Assembly (NCBI GenBank): GCA_963831385.1
Contig: CAWHPW010000006.1
Coordinates: 1-64,000 of the forward strand
Direction: 5' to 3'
Origin: JACVRX01 sp963831385
GTDB lineage: Bacteria > Actinomycetota > Actinomycetes > Jiangellales > Jiangellaceae
DNA: 64,000 nucleotides
The notes under the pieces are model-generated. The model worked only from the letters and a program-made list of their open reading frames with translations, was not told the origin of the DNA and ran no database searches. Shown here one piece after another: positions 1-8,795 of this stretch. The number at the start of each line of letters is the position of its first letter. The first letter of the stretch is position 1. The position numbers were made by a program, and so were the translations under genes.

Positions 1-657
1 AGCACCTACAGCGGCAAGGTCGATCCAGCCGGCTCGCCCGCGGTCCGAGAGCTCGCCCATCTGATCGTCACCAAGGCGTCCGTCGGGCCGATGGACAACA
101 ACACCTACGTCCTGCGCTGTCGCGACACCGGAGACGAATTGGTCATCGACGCCGCTGCCGAGCCAGGGCGCATTCTCGCACTGTGCGGCGAGGGGCCACT
201 CACCCATGTCGTGACCACGCATCGGCATCCCGACCATTGGCAGGCGCTCGCCGAGCTGATCGCAGCAACTGGGGCTACGACCGTGGCACACGCCGCCGAC
301 GCGCCGGGGATCCCGGTGCGTACGGACGTACTCGTCGCCGACGGTGATCGCCTGCAGGTGGGGAGCTGCGTACTCGAGGTGATCCACCTGGTCGGGCACA
401 CACCGGGCAGCATCGCGCTCCTCTATGACGACCCGACCGGCCCGCCGCACCTGTGGACTGGCGACAGCCTCTTTCCCGGCGGGGTCGGGAACACCCACGG
501 CAATCGGAACGACTTCGAGCAGCTCTTTGCCGACGTCAACAGCAAGCTGTTCGACCGGCTGCCCGACGAAACCTGGGTGTACCCGGGCCACGGCAATGAC
601 ACCACGCTCGGCGCCGAACGACCCCAGCTGCCGGAGTGGCGTGCTCGGGGCTGGTAG
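1..657 (+). CDS. MBL-fold metallo-hydrolase, 5' end outside window
   Basis: Probable metallo-beta-lactamase-fold hydrolase of the glyoxalase-II-like group; the substrate is unknown. The open frame runs back to base 1 without a stop. The residues before the internal ATG at 91 (ending LIVTKASVGP) look like the normal N-terminus of such proteins, so the true start lies upstream of the window. Visible motifs are the metal-binding THRHPDH (HxHxDH), GHTPGS, TGDSLFPGG and the C-terminal YPGHG. The gene is convergent with terC, 17 bases away. The fold is secure; the physiological role is not. Confidence 0.85.
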   Translation, partial: STYSGKVDPAGSPAVRELAHLIVTKASVGPMDNNTYVLRCRDTGDELVIDAAAEPGRILALCGEGPLTHVVTTHRHPDHWQALAELIAATGATTVAHAADAPGIPVRTDVLVADGDRLQVGSCVLEVIHLVGHTPGSIALLYDDPTGPPHLWTGDSLFPGGVGNTHGNRNDFEQLFADVNSKLFDRLPDETWVYPGHGNDTTLGAERPQLPEWRARGW

Positions 658-674
658 GTGCTCGCCGACGCAAA

Positions 675-1676
675 TCACGTCGTGGGCTGATCCTTGCGCA
701 GAGCGGCGTTGTCGCGGCCAGTCTTCACCAAGCTGGCGACGGCGGTGACGGCGATGGTGCCGAAGATGACCGCCAGCGAAACCCAGATGGGGATTTCGGG
801 CGCCCACGAGACGGGCTCACCATCGTTGATGAACGGCACCTCGTTGGTATGCAGCGCCTCCAGGATCAGCTTTGCTCCGATGAAGCCGAGGACGAAGGCG
901 AGACCGTAGGACAGGTAGACCAGCCGCTTCAGCAGCCCGCCGATCAGGAAGTACAGCTGGCGCAGCCCCATCAGGGCGAACGCGTTGGCGGTGAAAACAA
1001 GGTACGGCTCCTGGGTGAGGCCATAGATCGCCGGGATCGAGTCGAGCGCGAACAACACGTCTGTCGTCCCGATCGCGATCATGACGATGAGCATCGGCGT
1101 GACCAGGCGCTTGCCATCGACCCGGACGACGAGTTTCACACCGTGGTACTCCCTGGTCGTGGGCAGCACCCGCCGTGCGGCTCGGATGAGCACGTTCTCC
1201 TTGTAATCGCCTTCGTCATCCTCCCCGTGTCGCGCGAGCGCCACGGCGGTCCAGATCAGAAAGGCGCCGAACAGGTAGAAGACCCAGCTGAACCGCGCGA
1301 TCGCCGCGGCGCCAGCGGCGATGAACAGACCGCGGAACACCAGCGCCAGGATGATCCCGACGAGCAGCACCGTCTGCTGGTACTGCCGAGGTACTGCGAA
1401 CCGGCTCATGATGATCACGAATACGAACAGGTTGTCGATCGACAGGCTGTACTCGGTGAGCCAGCCGGCGAAGAACTCGCCGGCATACTGCGCCCCGGAG
1501 ACGAACCCGACGCCGATCCCGAACACGATTGCCAGGCTGACGTAGAGCAGCACCCAGGCGGTGGCTTCGCGCATTGACGGCTCGCGTGGGTTGCGGCCGA
1601 CGATGAACAGGTCCGCGACGATGACGGCGAGCAGCACAGCCATGGTGACGAGCCAGGTCGTTGTGCTGATGTTCAC
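675..1676 (-). CDS. TerC family integral membrane protein
   Basis: TerC-family membrane protein of 333 residues, probably involved in manganese or other metal-ion export at the cell membrane. It has the family pattern of seven or more hydrophobic segments, with conserved acidic stretches LSIDNLFVFV and TDVLFALDSIPA in membrane segments. The open frame extends 57 codons further upstream, but that part covers a riboswitch. I chose the GTG at 1676 because GGAGG (1685-1689) sits 8 bases before it and the protein then begins VNISTTTW, as expected for the family. The manganese riboswitch in the leader supports a metal-homeostasis role. Confidence 0.88.
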   Translation of the reverse strand: MNISTTTWLVTMAVLLAVIVADLFIVGRNPREPSMREATAWVLLYVSLAIVFGIGVGFVSGAQYAGEFFAGWLTEYSLSIDNLFVFVIIMSRFAVPRQYQQTVLLVGIILALVFRGLFIAAGAAAIARFSWVFYLFGAFLIWTAVALARHGEDDEGDYKENVLIRAARRVLPTTREYHGVKLVVRVDGKRLVTPMLIVMIAIGTTDVLFALDSIPAIYGLTQEPYLVFTANAFALMGLRQLYFLIGGLLKRLVYLSYGLAFVLGFIGAKLILEALHTNEVPFINDGEPVSWAPEIPIWVSLAVIFGTIAVTAVASLVKTGRDNAALRKDQPTT

Positions 1677-1711
1677 CGATGCAGCCTCCGTGGTCAGGAC
1701 AAGCCGGTGAC

Positions 1712-1827
1712 CCGGAGGTCTCTTCCGCCCCGACGTCGGGGCCGGCGACACCGGGCAGCACCCGCGATCAAGCAGCAGGCAGATTGCCGTGGTGACGATG
1801 CCGCCGCGAAGGAATACTCCCCTCCAC
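1712..1827 (-). promoter_or_regulatory. yybP-ykoY manganese riboswitch
   Basis: The 5' leader of terC, read on the minus strand, carries GGAGGGGAGUA near its 5' end (1815-1825) and AAGAGACCUCC near its 3' end (1714-1724). These form the closing stem GGAGG/CCUCC and the two conserved loops of the yybP-ykoY class, compare GGGGAGUA and AAGACCU in known members. CGUCACCACGGC lies between them, as expected. This class senses Mn2+ and is commonly found ahead of TerC and MntP genes. Boundaries are approximate and were judged by eye. Confidence 0.8.
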
Positions 1828-1868
1828 GCTCCCGCCGATCCTCTCACGGATCCGGAGGTGGCCTGTTT

Positions 1869-2207
1869 CTACTGTGGCCGCAGCCGCTTGGGCAGTTTCG
1901 CCACAACCAGGTCGTAGGAGTCGTCGACCGCTTGCCCGATCTCGTCGTCAGGAATGGCACCGCCGATACGGAGCGTGTTCCAGCCGGACCGGCCGATGTA
2001 GGCCATCACCGACGCGTCGTCGGGATAGCGGGCCAGCCACTCGTTCGCCTCGTCCCGGTTGCGGCCGCCCTTGACGCCGACTCCGCCGTCGCCCAGGAAC
2101 GCGAAGATCTTGTCGCCGACTTTGGCGACGACGTCACCTTCCCACGGCTCGTCCTGCCACGCGCCGGGCTTGGCCAGGCAGTAGGCGAGGAGCTCCTCAC
2201 CGGTCAC
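1869..2207 (-). CDS. MmcQ/YjbR family protein
   Basis: Small MmcQ/YjbR-like protein (112 residues, the usual size). It has the CyaY-like fold signature: N-terminal LLAYCLAKPGA, DVVAKVGDKIFAFL, and C-terminal DDEIGQAVDDSYDLVVAKLPKR. Members are thought to bind DNA but no exact role is established. Its GTG start overlaps the uvrB stop (GTGA, 2204-2207), so the two genes are probably translationally coupled. Confidence 0.85.
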   Translation of the reverse strand: MTGEELLAYCLAKPGAWQDEPWEGDVVAKVGDKIFAFLGDGGVGVKGGRNRDEANEWLARYPDDASVMAYIGRSGWNTLRIGGAIPDDEIGQAVDDSYDLVVAKLPKRLRPQ

Positions 2208-4315
2208 CGGGCGACGCCAGCCTCATGCATTCCGCGGAGTTCCTTCTTCAGCTCGGCCACTTCGTCGCGTAGCCGGGCCGCCAGCTCGAACTGCAGCTCA
2301 CCTGCGGCGGTGTGCATCTGGTCGGTGAGCTGCTGGATCAAATCGGCGAGATCTGCCGCCGGCATCCCGGCCAGCTCGGCCGCATGCCGGCCGACGTCGG
2401 ACGTGCTGCGCATGCCGGGCACCGGCGCCTTGCCCCTGCTCTGAGCCCGGCCGGAACCACCGATAAGCGCATCGGTGTCTGCATCCTCCCGGGCCAACAG
2501 CTCGGTGATGTCGCTGATCCGCTTGCGCAACGGAGTCGGGTCGATGCCGTGTTCGGAGTTGTAGGCGACCTGCTTCTGCCGGCGTCGGTTGGTCTCGTCG
2601 ATCGCATTGCGCATCGACGGAGTGACGACGTCGGCGTACATGTGCACCTGACCGGAGACGTTGCGGGCCGCCCGGCCGATGGTCTGGATGAGCGAGGTGC
2701 CGGAGCGGAGGAACCCTTCCTTGTCTGCATCGAGGATGCTGACCAGGGACACTTCGGGCAAGTCCAAACCCTCGCGCAGCAGGTTGATGCCGACCAGGAC
2801 GTCGAACTCGCCGGTTCGCAGCTCGCGCAGCAGCTCGACCCGGCGCAGGGTGTCGACCTCGCTGTGCAGATAGCGCACCCGGATCCCGTGTTCGAGCAGG
2901 TAGTCGGTGAGGTCCTCGGCCATCTTCTTGGTCAGGGTCGTCACCAGGATGCGCTCGTTGCGATTGGTACGCAGCTTGATCTCATCCATCAGGTCGTCGA
3001 TCTGACCCCGGGTGGGCTTGACGACGACCTCCGGGTCGACCAGCCCGGTGGGGCGGATGATCTGCTCGACCACACCCGTTGCCTTGCCCAGCTCGTACGG
3101 CCCCGGTGTCGCGGACAAGTAGACGGTCTGGTTGATCCGCTGCAGGAACTCTTCCCACCGCAGCGGGCGGTTGTCGATCGCGCTGGGCAGCCGGAACCCG
3201 TGCTCGACCAGCGTGCGCTTGCGGCTCATGTCGCCTTCGTACATCCCGCCGATCTGCGGGACGGTCACGTGCGACTCGTCGATGACGAGCAGGAAGTCCT
3301 CCGGGAAGTAGTCGAGCAAGCAGTTAGGTGCGCTGCCCGCGGGCCGGCCGTCGATGTGCCGCGAATAGTTCTCGATCCCCGAGCAGAAGCCGACCTGGCG
3401 CATCATCTCCACGTCGTACGTCGTGCGCATGCGCAACCGCTGGGCCTCGAGCAGCTTGTTCTGGCGTTCCAAGGTCTGCAGGCGCTCGACCAGCTCCTCC
3501 TCGATGCCCTGGATCGCCCGCTCCATCCGCTGCGGGCCGGCGACGTAGTGCGAGGCCGGGAAGACGTGCACGACGTCCTCCTCCCGGATCACCTCGCCGG
3601 TCAACGGGTGCAGCGTGGTTATCCGCTCGATTTCGTCACCGAAGAACTCGACCCGAAGGGCGAGTTCCTCGTACATCGGGATGATCTCCAGCGTGTCACC
3701 GCGCACCCGGAATGTGCCGCGGGTGAAGTTCTGGTCGTTGCGCGCGTACTGCATGCCGACCAACCGGCGTAGCAGGCCCTCCCGGTCGCGCTCCTCCCCC
3801 ACCCGCAACCAGACCATCCGGTCGAGGTACTCCTGTGCCGAGCCGAGGCCGTAGATGCAGGAAACGGTCGCGACCACCACCACGTCACGCCTGGTCAGCA
3901 GGCTGGCCGTGGCCGCGTGCCGAAGCCGCTCGACCTCCTCGTTGATGGAGGAGTCCTTCTCGATGTAGGTGTCGGTCTGCGGGATGTACGCCTCGGGCTG
4001 GTAGTAGTCGTAATAGGAGACGAAGTACTCCACCGCATTGTTCGGCAGCAGCTCTCGGAACTCGGTGGCGAGCTGCGCGGCGAGGGTCTTGTTCGGAGCC
4101 ATCACCAGAGTCGGCCGCTGGACTCGCTCCACCAGCCACGCCGTCGTTGCGCTCTTGCCGGTGCCGGTCGCGCCCAGCAGGACGATGTCCCGCTCTCCGC
4201 CGTGCACCCGACGCTCGAGCTCGTCGATCGCCTGTGGCTGGTCGCCCGAGGGTTGCCACTCGCTCATGACGCTAAACGGCGTCATGCTGCGCCGGATCTC
4301 GGCTAGGGGTCGCAC
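2204..4315 (-). CDS. uvrB: Excinuclease ABC subunit B
   Basis: UvrB, the DNA-damage-verifying helicase-like subunit of the UvrABC nucleotide excision repair complex. Full length at 703 residues. Seen: Walker A GATGTGKSATTAW near residue 50, the Tyr-rich beta-hairpin region FVSYYDYYQPEAYIP, helicase motifs VIDESH, YLSATPG and QTIGRAARN, and a C-terminal UVR domain (ELQFELAARLRDEVAELKKEL) that contacts UvrC/UvrA. It starts with GTG at 4315, giving MRPLAEIRRSMTPFSVMSEWQPSGDQP, the normal actinobacterial N-terminus. Its 3' end is coupled to the MmcQ-like gene. Confidence 0.98.
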   Translation of the reverse strand: MRPLAEIRRSMTPFSVMSEWQPSGDQPQAIDELERRVHGGERDIVLLGATGTGKSATTAWLVERVQRPTLVMAPNKTLAAQLATEFRELLPNNAVEYFVSYYDYYQPEAYIPQTDTYIEKDSSINEEVERLRHAATASLLTRRDVVVVATVSCIYGLGSAQEYLDRMVWLRVGEERDREGLLRRLVGMQYARNDQNFTRGTFRVRGDTLEIIPMYEELALRVEFFGDEIERITTLHPLTGEVIREEDVVHVFPASHYVAGPQRMERAIQGIEEELVERLQTLERQNKLLEAQRLRMRTTYDVEMMRQVGFCSGIENYSRHIDGRPAGSAPNCLLDYFPEDFLLVIDESHVTVPQIGGMYEGDMSRKRTLVEHGFRLPSAIDNRPLRWEEFLQRINQTVYLSATPGPYELGKATGVVEQIIRPTGLVDPEVVVKPTRGQIDDLMDEIKLRTNRNERILVTTLTKKMAEDLTDYLLEHGIRVRYLHSEVDTLRRVELLRELRTGEFDVLVGINLLREGLDLPEVSLVSILDADKEGFLRSGTSLIQTIGRAARNVSGQVHMYADVVTPSMRNAIDETNRRRQKQVAYNSEHGIDPTPLRKRISDITELLAREDADTDALIGGSGRAQSRGKAPVPGMRSTSDVGRHAAELAGMPAADLADLIQQLTDQMHTAAGELQFELAARLRDEVAELKKELRGMHEAGVAR

Positions 4316-4432
4316 GGGTCAACCGTACGTCGGGCCCCCGACAGGCTCGGGACTCAGACTCTGCATCGCCTTTCCGGCGATCTCGTGACATCTGCGCCAG
4401 TTAGACCGCCGCATCTGTCTCAAGATCTACGG

Positions 4433-5626
4433 TCAGGAACTTGGAGACCACAATGATTGCTCAGCCCATGCCTCGGCGCGAGGCAGCGCCGCGTCGAACC
4501 ACGGCTCTTTGGCCCAGGCGTAGTCGTCGACTGTGGCGTGGCGGGCGACAAGCCGCAGCTTTTCCGCCTCGTAAGCAGCAGCTTCGTCCGGGTTCGCGCG
4601 CAGCCAGTCGCGGAACAGCAGCGCATATCGCCAGCCAGGCGACCCCTTCTCACGAATGTGCAGGTGGACTACGCGGCCAGGGTCAGCGGAACCGTGGAAC
4701 CGCTTCTGCCAGTGAACGGGATCGGGGTCGGCCGCCTTGGGGCGGTCGCTCCAATCGCCGGAAGCTCGCGGGAAGCCGGCGTCCTCCAGGGCAGGCTGGA
4801 TCGCGTCGCCGTCGCGCAATGTGCGCACGGCGAGTTGTAGGTCGATGACGTCTTTCGCTCGGATGCCGGGGACAGCGGTTGAACCGGTGTGCTCGACTGC
4901 CAGGCCACGCGGTCCAGCGGCGTGCGCGACGCGGGCACTCAATCGCCGACCCTGCGCCGGCCACGTTTCGTCATACGGCTCGATTACTGGTGTGCCTGAC
5001 CGCCAGACGATGGTTCGGTTCCGAACATTGCGCTCGTAGGGCACCAGGCGGTCATTCCAGAGCGCGTCGACCGCGGTCAGCAGGTCCTTCGTGGAGCCGG
5101 AGTTGTCCAGCCATACGTCCGCCGCCCCGCGGCGGGCGGCGTCGTCGGCCTGGGAGCGAATTCGCGCCCTGACGTCGTCAGCGTTCATCCCGCGCTCGGC
5201 GACCAGGCGGCGCGCGCGTTCCTCAGGTGTGGCGTGGACGACGACGACGAGATGAAAGCCCGCTCCCAGATCGTTCTCGACGAGCAGCGGGATGTCCTCG
5301 ACGATGACGGCGTCAGCCGCCACGGCACCGACGAGCTCACTTCGCCGGGCGGCGACCAGCGGGTGCATGATCGCGTTCAATGCCTGCCGGCGGGCCTCGT
5401 CACCGAAGACGACCTGAGCCAGGGCGGCCCGATCGAGGGAACCATCTGGTGTCCGCACGTGCGCGCCGAACTCGGTCAGCACCGCCTGCAAGCCGGTCGT
5501 ACCCGGCCCGACGACCTCGCGAGCGATGACATCAGCATCGATCAGAACGGCACCCCGCTCGACCAGCCGCCGCGCAACCGTTGATTTGCCCGACCCGATG
5601 CCTCCGGTCAGCCCGACGCGCAGCAC
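4433..5626 (-). CDS. coaE: Dephospho-CoA kinase fused to GrpB domain
   Basis: CoaE phosphorylates dephospho-CoA in the last step of coenzyme A synthesis. Residues 1 to about 200 are the kinase, with P-loop GLTGGIGSGKST and DADVIAREVV. The C-terminal half is a GrpB/UPF0157 nucleotidyltransferase-like domain (IEPYDETWP, EHTGSTAVPGIRAKDVIDLQL). This two-domain layout is the known actinobacterial form; the role of the GrpB part is unclear. The length of 397 residues fits that family. The gene stands alone between uvrB and hsp20. Confidence 0.95.
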   Translation of the reverse strand: MLRVGLTGGIGSGKSTVARRLVERGAVLIDADVIAREVVGPGTTGLQAVLTEFGAHVRTPDGSLDRAALAQVVFGDEARRQALNAIMHPLVAARRSELVGAVAADAVIVEDIPLLVENDLGAGFHLVVVVHATPEERARRLVAERGMNADDVRARIRSQADDAARRGAADVWLDNSGSTKDLLTAVDALWNDRLVPYERNVRNRTIVWRSGTPVIEPYDETWPAQGRRLSARVAHAAGPRGLAVEHTGSTAVPGIRAKDVIDLQLAVRTLRDGDAIQPALEDAGFPRASGDWSDRPKAADPDPVHWQKRFHGSADPGRVVHLHIREKGSPGWRYALLFRDWLRANPDEAAAYEAEKLRLVARHATVDDYAWAKEPWFDAALPRAEAWAEQSLWSPSS

Positions 5627-5702
5627 GGGTGCAGCCTAGGAGGAGCGATAGTGACGGTTCACCGTGCCAGGCACAGTCGTTCAGCGTGCCAGGCCGGTCT
5701 GG

Positions 5703-6218
5703 TCAGGCAGCCTGCTCGCTATCGACCGGTGCGCCGACCTGCGGCTCGGTGCCGTCGGCGGCTGGTCCGGTGCTACCGGCCGCTGTGGAAGCCGGTCCGG
5801 CGACGGCAATCCGCCGAGGCGTCGACCCCGCGTAGGCACCGGCAACCCGAACGGACAGCACGCCCGTGTCGTAGCGTGCGGTCACGTCGTCGTCCGTCAC
5901 GTGCGCGGGCAACGAGAACGACCGGTGGAAGCTGCCGTAGCGGACTTCGCGAAGCACCCGGCCGTCGCTGTCCTCGGACCGCTCGTCGCGACGCTCACCG
6001 CTGACGACCAGGCGATTCCGGTCGACTTCGACGGTGATGTCCCGTTCGACATCCAGCCCAGGGAGCTCGACGCGGACAACGGCGTCCTCGCCGTCGCGGC
6101 TCACCTCGGCCGCCGGGCTGAAGCCCATGGACCGAGTGACTGGCGCGAATGCGGTCCGGAACAGTGCGTCGAAGTCGGCGAACGGGTCTCGCCGCCGGCG
6201 GAATACAACTGTGTTCAT
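5703..6218 (-). CDS. Hsp20/alpha-crystallin small heat shock protein
   Basis: Small heat-shock chaperone of 171 residues. A central alpha-crystallin domain spans about residues 40-135, with VVRVELPGLDVERDITVEV and the closing YDTGVLSVRV; the C-terminal tail is rich in Ala, Gly and Pro. It probably forms oligomers that hold unfolded proteins. The ATG at 6218 has GGAGG 8 bases upstream. A near-perfect HAIR element 56 bases upstream indicates HspR control. Confidence 0.93.
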   Translation of the reverse strand: MNTVVFRRRRDPFADFDALFRTAFAPVTRSMGFSPAAEVSRDGEDAVVRVELPGLDVERDITVEVDRNRLVVSGERRDERSEDSDGRVLREVRYGSFHRSFSLPAHVTDDDVTARYDTGVLSVRVAGAYAGSTPRRIAVAGPASTAAGSTGPAADGTEPQVGAPVDSEQAA

Positions 6219-6273
6219 GGAAGAAACCTCCGTTGGTTCAGTGCAGCCATCAGACGGCCGCTACCCGATTCAA

Positions 6274-6294
6274 CTTGAGTCGACTCGACTCAAT
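6274..6294. promoter_or_regulatory. HAIR element (HspR operator)
   Basis: The sequence CTTGAGT-N7-ACTCAAT matches the actinobacterial HspR inverted repeat CTTGAGT-N7-ACTCAAG at 13 of 14 positions. It lies upstream of the hsp20 start (6218, minus strand), where a repressor would block the promoter. Heat-induced derepression by HspR is inferred from the motif alone; hspR itself is not in the window. Confidence 0.85.
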
Positions 6295-6343
6295 TCCGAA
6301 TCCCCGTTCGTCCTCGGCGAACGAACACGACCCAGCCGGCTCG

Positions 6344-7009
6344 TCAGGTCGTCGTCGGCGATGCAGGCTGCGATGCAGTCGCGACCGGTACGCCCAAGAC
6401 TGCCTCGGCCAATCCCAGCAGAACGACCCGTTCAGCCGGGGCGGGAACCACGCCACGAGCAAGTGTCACGACCAATGTCCGGTCGCCGATGGCGGCGACG
6501 TAGGTGATGGCCGCCGAGTCGGAGAGTAGGAATGCCTGGTGGTTCGTCGCGGTCTGCGCTTCGACCTGCTGACCAGAAGACCGAGCAGACCCGACCGTGT
6601 CCTCCAGCCGAGCGTTGGCCGCCGCTTCGTCGACATAACTGCTCAGGCTGATCTCCAGCTGAGGTGGCGGGGCCTGCCCGCCGGCCGGCGCCGGCTGGAC
6701 GCCATAGAGGCAGGTCAGCCGAGCAGTGCGGCCAGACTCCGCAGAGAAGTCAGTCGCATATGTGCGGCTGGTTCCGCCCGCGATCGGCACGGCCATGATC
6801 CGAACGACGTCAGTGAACGGAACGACCTCGTCGCAGAACTCGGGGATCGGGCCGCTCGCGGGCGTAGCAGTTGGGCCGGTCGTGGGCCCAGTCGATCCAG
6901 TGGTGGGGTTGGTAGAAAGCTCCGGCAGTTCCGGTTCGTCCGCCTCCGGGGAACACCCCGACGCCATCAGCACCACCACGACGGCGGCAATCAGCGCACG
7001 ACGAGGCAC
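6344..7009 (-). CDS. Putative lipoprotein
   Basis: Predicted cell-surface lipoprotein of 221 residues and unknown function. A short basic N-terminus, a hydrophobic stretch and the lipobox LMASGC (Cys19) are followed by a Thr/Gly/Pro-rich linker (about residues 30-55). The globular part resembles actinobacterial DUF3558-like secreted proteins only loosely. It lies 18 bases downstream of rpsA on the same strand and could be cotranscribed. Processing would use Lgt and LspA, both encoded in this window. Confidence 0.7.
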   Translation of the reverse strand: MPRRALIAAVVVVLMASGCSPEADEPELPELSTNPTTGSTGPTTGPTATPASGPIPEFCDEVVPFTDVVRIMAVPIAGGTSRTYATDFSAESGRTARLTCLYGVQPAPAGGQAPPPQLEISLSSYVDEAAANARLEDTVGSARSSGQQVEAQTATNHQAFLLSDSAAITYVAAIGDRTLVVTLARGVVPAPAERVVLLGLAEAVLGVPVATASQPASPTTT

Positions 7010-7027
7010 CGCCCTACCGTCCGGCGG

Positions 7028-8497
7028 TCAGTTGCCGGTGAGCTTCTCGCGCAGCGCCTGGAGGGCCTCGTCCGAGGCCAGCGTGCCGCTGTCGTCCTCG
7101 ACCCGTTCGGTCGAGGCATAGGACGTCGGCGTGTCGGCGCTCGCCTGAGCCTCCTCGACCTGGGCGGTCTCGATCTGGCTCTTGTGCGCCTCCCAGCGAG
7201 TGTGGGCCTCGGCGTACTGCCGCTCCCACTCCTCGCGCTGAGAGTCGTAACCCGGCAGCCACTCCTGGGTGTCGGGGTCGAAGCCGTCCGGGTACTTGTA
7301 GTTGCCGGCGTCGTCGTAGTCGGCGGCCATGCCGTAGAGGGTCGGGTCGAAGTGCTCGGACACCGTGGCCGCGACGTCTCCCTCGTTGGCCTGCTTGAGC
7401 GACAGCGAGATGCGCCGCCGGTCGAGGTCGATGTCGATGACCTTGACCATGACGTCCTTGCCGACCTGCACGACCTGCTCGGGGATCTCGACGTGCCGCT
7501 CGGCGAGCTCGGAGATGTGCACGAGCCCCTCGATGCCGTCGTCGACCCGGACGAACGCACCGAAGGGCACCAGCTTGGTGACCTTGCCGGGCACGATCTG
7601 GCCGATCTGATGAGTCCGCGCGAACTGCTGCCAGGGGTCTTCCTGGGTGGCCTTCAGCGAGAGCGAGACCCGCTCGCGGTCCATGTCGACGTCGAGTACT
7701 TCGACGGTGACCTCTTGGCCGACTTCGACCACCTCGGAGGGGTGGTCGATGTGCTTCCAGGACAGCTCGGAGACGTGCACCAGGCCGTCGACGCCGCCGA
7801 GATCGACAAAAGCGCCGAAGTTGACGATCGAGGAAACGACGCCGCCCCGGATCTGGCCCTTCTGCAGGGTCTGCAGGAAGGTGGAACGGACCTCGGACTG
7901 GGTCTGCTCGAGCCAGGCTCGGCGGGACAGGACCACATTGTTGCGGTTCTTGTCCAGCTCGATGATCTTCGCCTCGATCTCCTTGCCCACGTAGGGCTGC
8001 AGGTCGCGGACCCGGCGCATCTCGACCAGCGACGCCGGTAGGAATCCGCGCAGGCCGATGTCGAGGATCAGCCCACCTTTGACCACCTCGATGACGGTGC
8101 CACTGACGACGCCGTCGGCCTCCTTGATCTCCTCGATCTTGCCCCACGCGCGCTCGTACTGAGCCCGCTTCTTGGACAGGATGAGCCGGCCTTCCTTGTC
8201 CTCCTTCTGGAGAACCAGGGCCTCGACCTGGTCGCCGACCGAGACGACCTCGGCCGGGTCGACGTCGTGCTTGATGGACAGCTCACGCGAGGGAATGACG
8301 CCTTCGGTCTTGTAACCGATGTCGAGCAGGACCTCGTCCCGGTCGACCTTGACGATGACACCGGAAACGATGTCACCGTCGTTGAAATACTTGATCGTTT
8401 CGTCGATTGCCGCGAGGAAAGCCTCTTCGGACCCGATGTCGTTGACGGCGACCTGGGGGGGTTCGGGAGTCGTAGGCGCCTCGATGCTGCTCGTCAT
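7028..8497 (-). CDS. rpsA: 30S ribosomal protein S1
   Basis: RpsA, an RNA-binding ribosomal protein that helps recruit mRNA. It has four S1 domains over about residues 35-365 (for example GDIVSGVIVKVDRDEVLLDIGYKTEG and IVPGKVTKLVPFGAFVRV), then an actinobacterial C-terminal extension rich in Glu, Asp and Trp. The open frame starts earlier, but the ATG at 8497 gives MTSSIEAPTTPEPPQVAVNDIGS, the conserved actinobacterial N-terminus, for 489 residues. It is transcribed away from the flippase-like gene. Confidence 0.97.
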   Translation of the reverse strand: MTSSIEAPTTPEPPQVAVNDIGSEEAFLAAIDETIKYFNDGDIVSGVIVKVDRDEVLLDIGYKTEGVIPSRELSIKHDVDPAEVVSVGDQVEALVLQKEDKEGRLILSKKRAQYERAWGKIEEIKEADGVVSGTVIEVVKGGLILDIGLRGFLPASLVEMRRVRDLQPYVGKEIEAKIIELDKNRNNVVLSRRAWLEQTQSEVRSTFLQTLQKGQIRGGVVSSIVNFGAFVDLGGVDGLVHVSELSWKHIDHPSEVVEVGQEVTVEVLDVDMDRERVSLSLKATQEDPWQQFARTHQIGQIVPGKVTKLVPFGAFVRVDDGIEGLVHISELAERHVEIPEQVVQVGKDVMVKVIDIDLDRRRISLSLKQANEGDVAATVSEHFDPTLYGMAADYDDAGNYKYPDGFDPDTQEWLPGYDSQREEWERQYAEAHTRWEAHKSQIETAQVEEAQASADTPTSYASTERVEDDSGTLASDEALQALREKLTGN

Positions 8498-8795
8498 GTG
8501 GTGGGGGGCTCCGGTCGGACAGATGCGATTCAGGCGGTGCGCGGAGGGCCCTGTGATCGCCGTGCCGTGGGACCCGGACACCGTGGGGGCATCTAGAACC
8601 AGTGAACCGACATGAACGAGCGCGAGCCTGCTCGGTCCGAGGTCGCGCAGGCCCACAGCGCACCGCAGAGGCTACCCGTCGCAGGCGATCACGGTCAATC
8701 GACGTGCTGACTACCGGTGTCACACCATGGTCACCGGTGCAGGCACGGTACCAGCCCCCGCCGTATCGTCCGGCGCAGGCGTCTACCGTCGTCGC

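Noticed and set aside
4433..5626. CoaE-GrpB fusion as a novelty
   Set aside because: This two-domain form is the established actinobacterial arrangement, including in mycobacteria.
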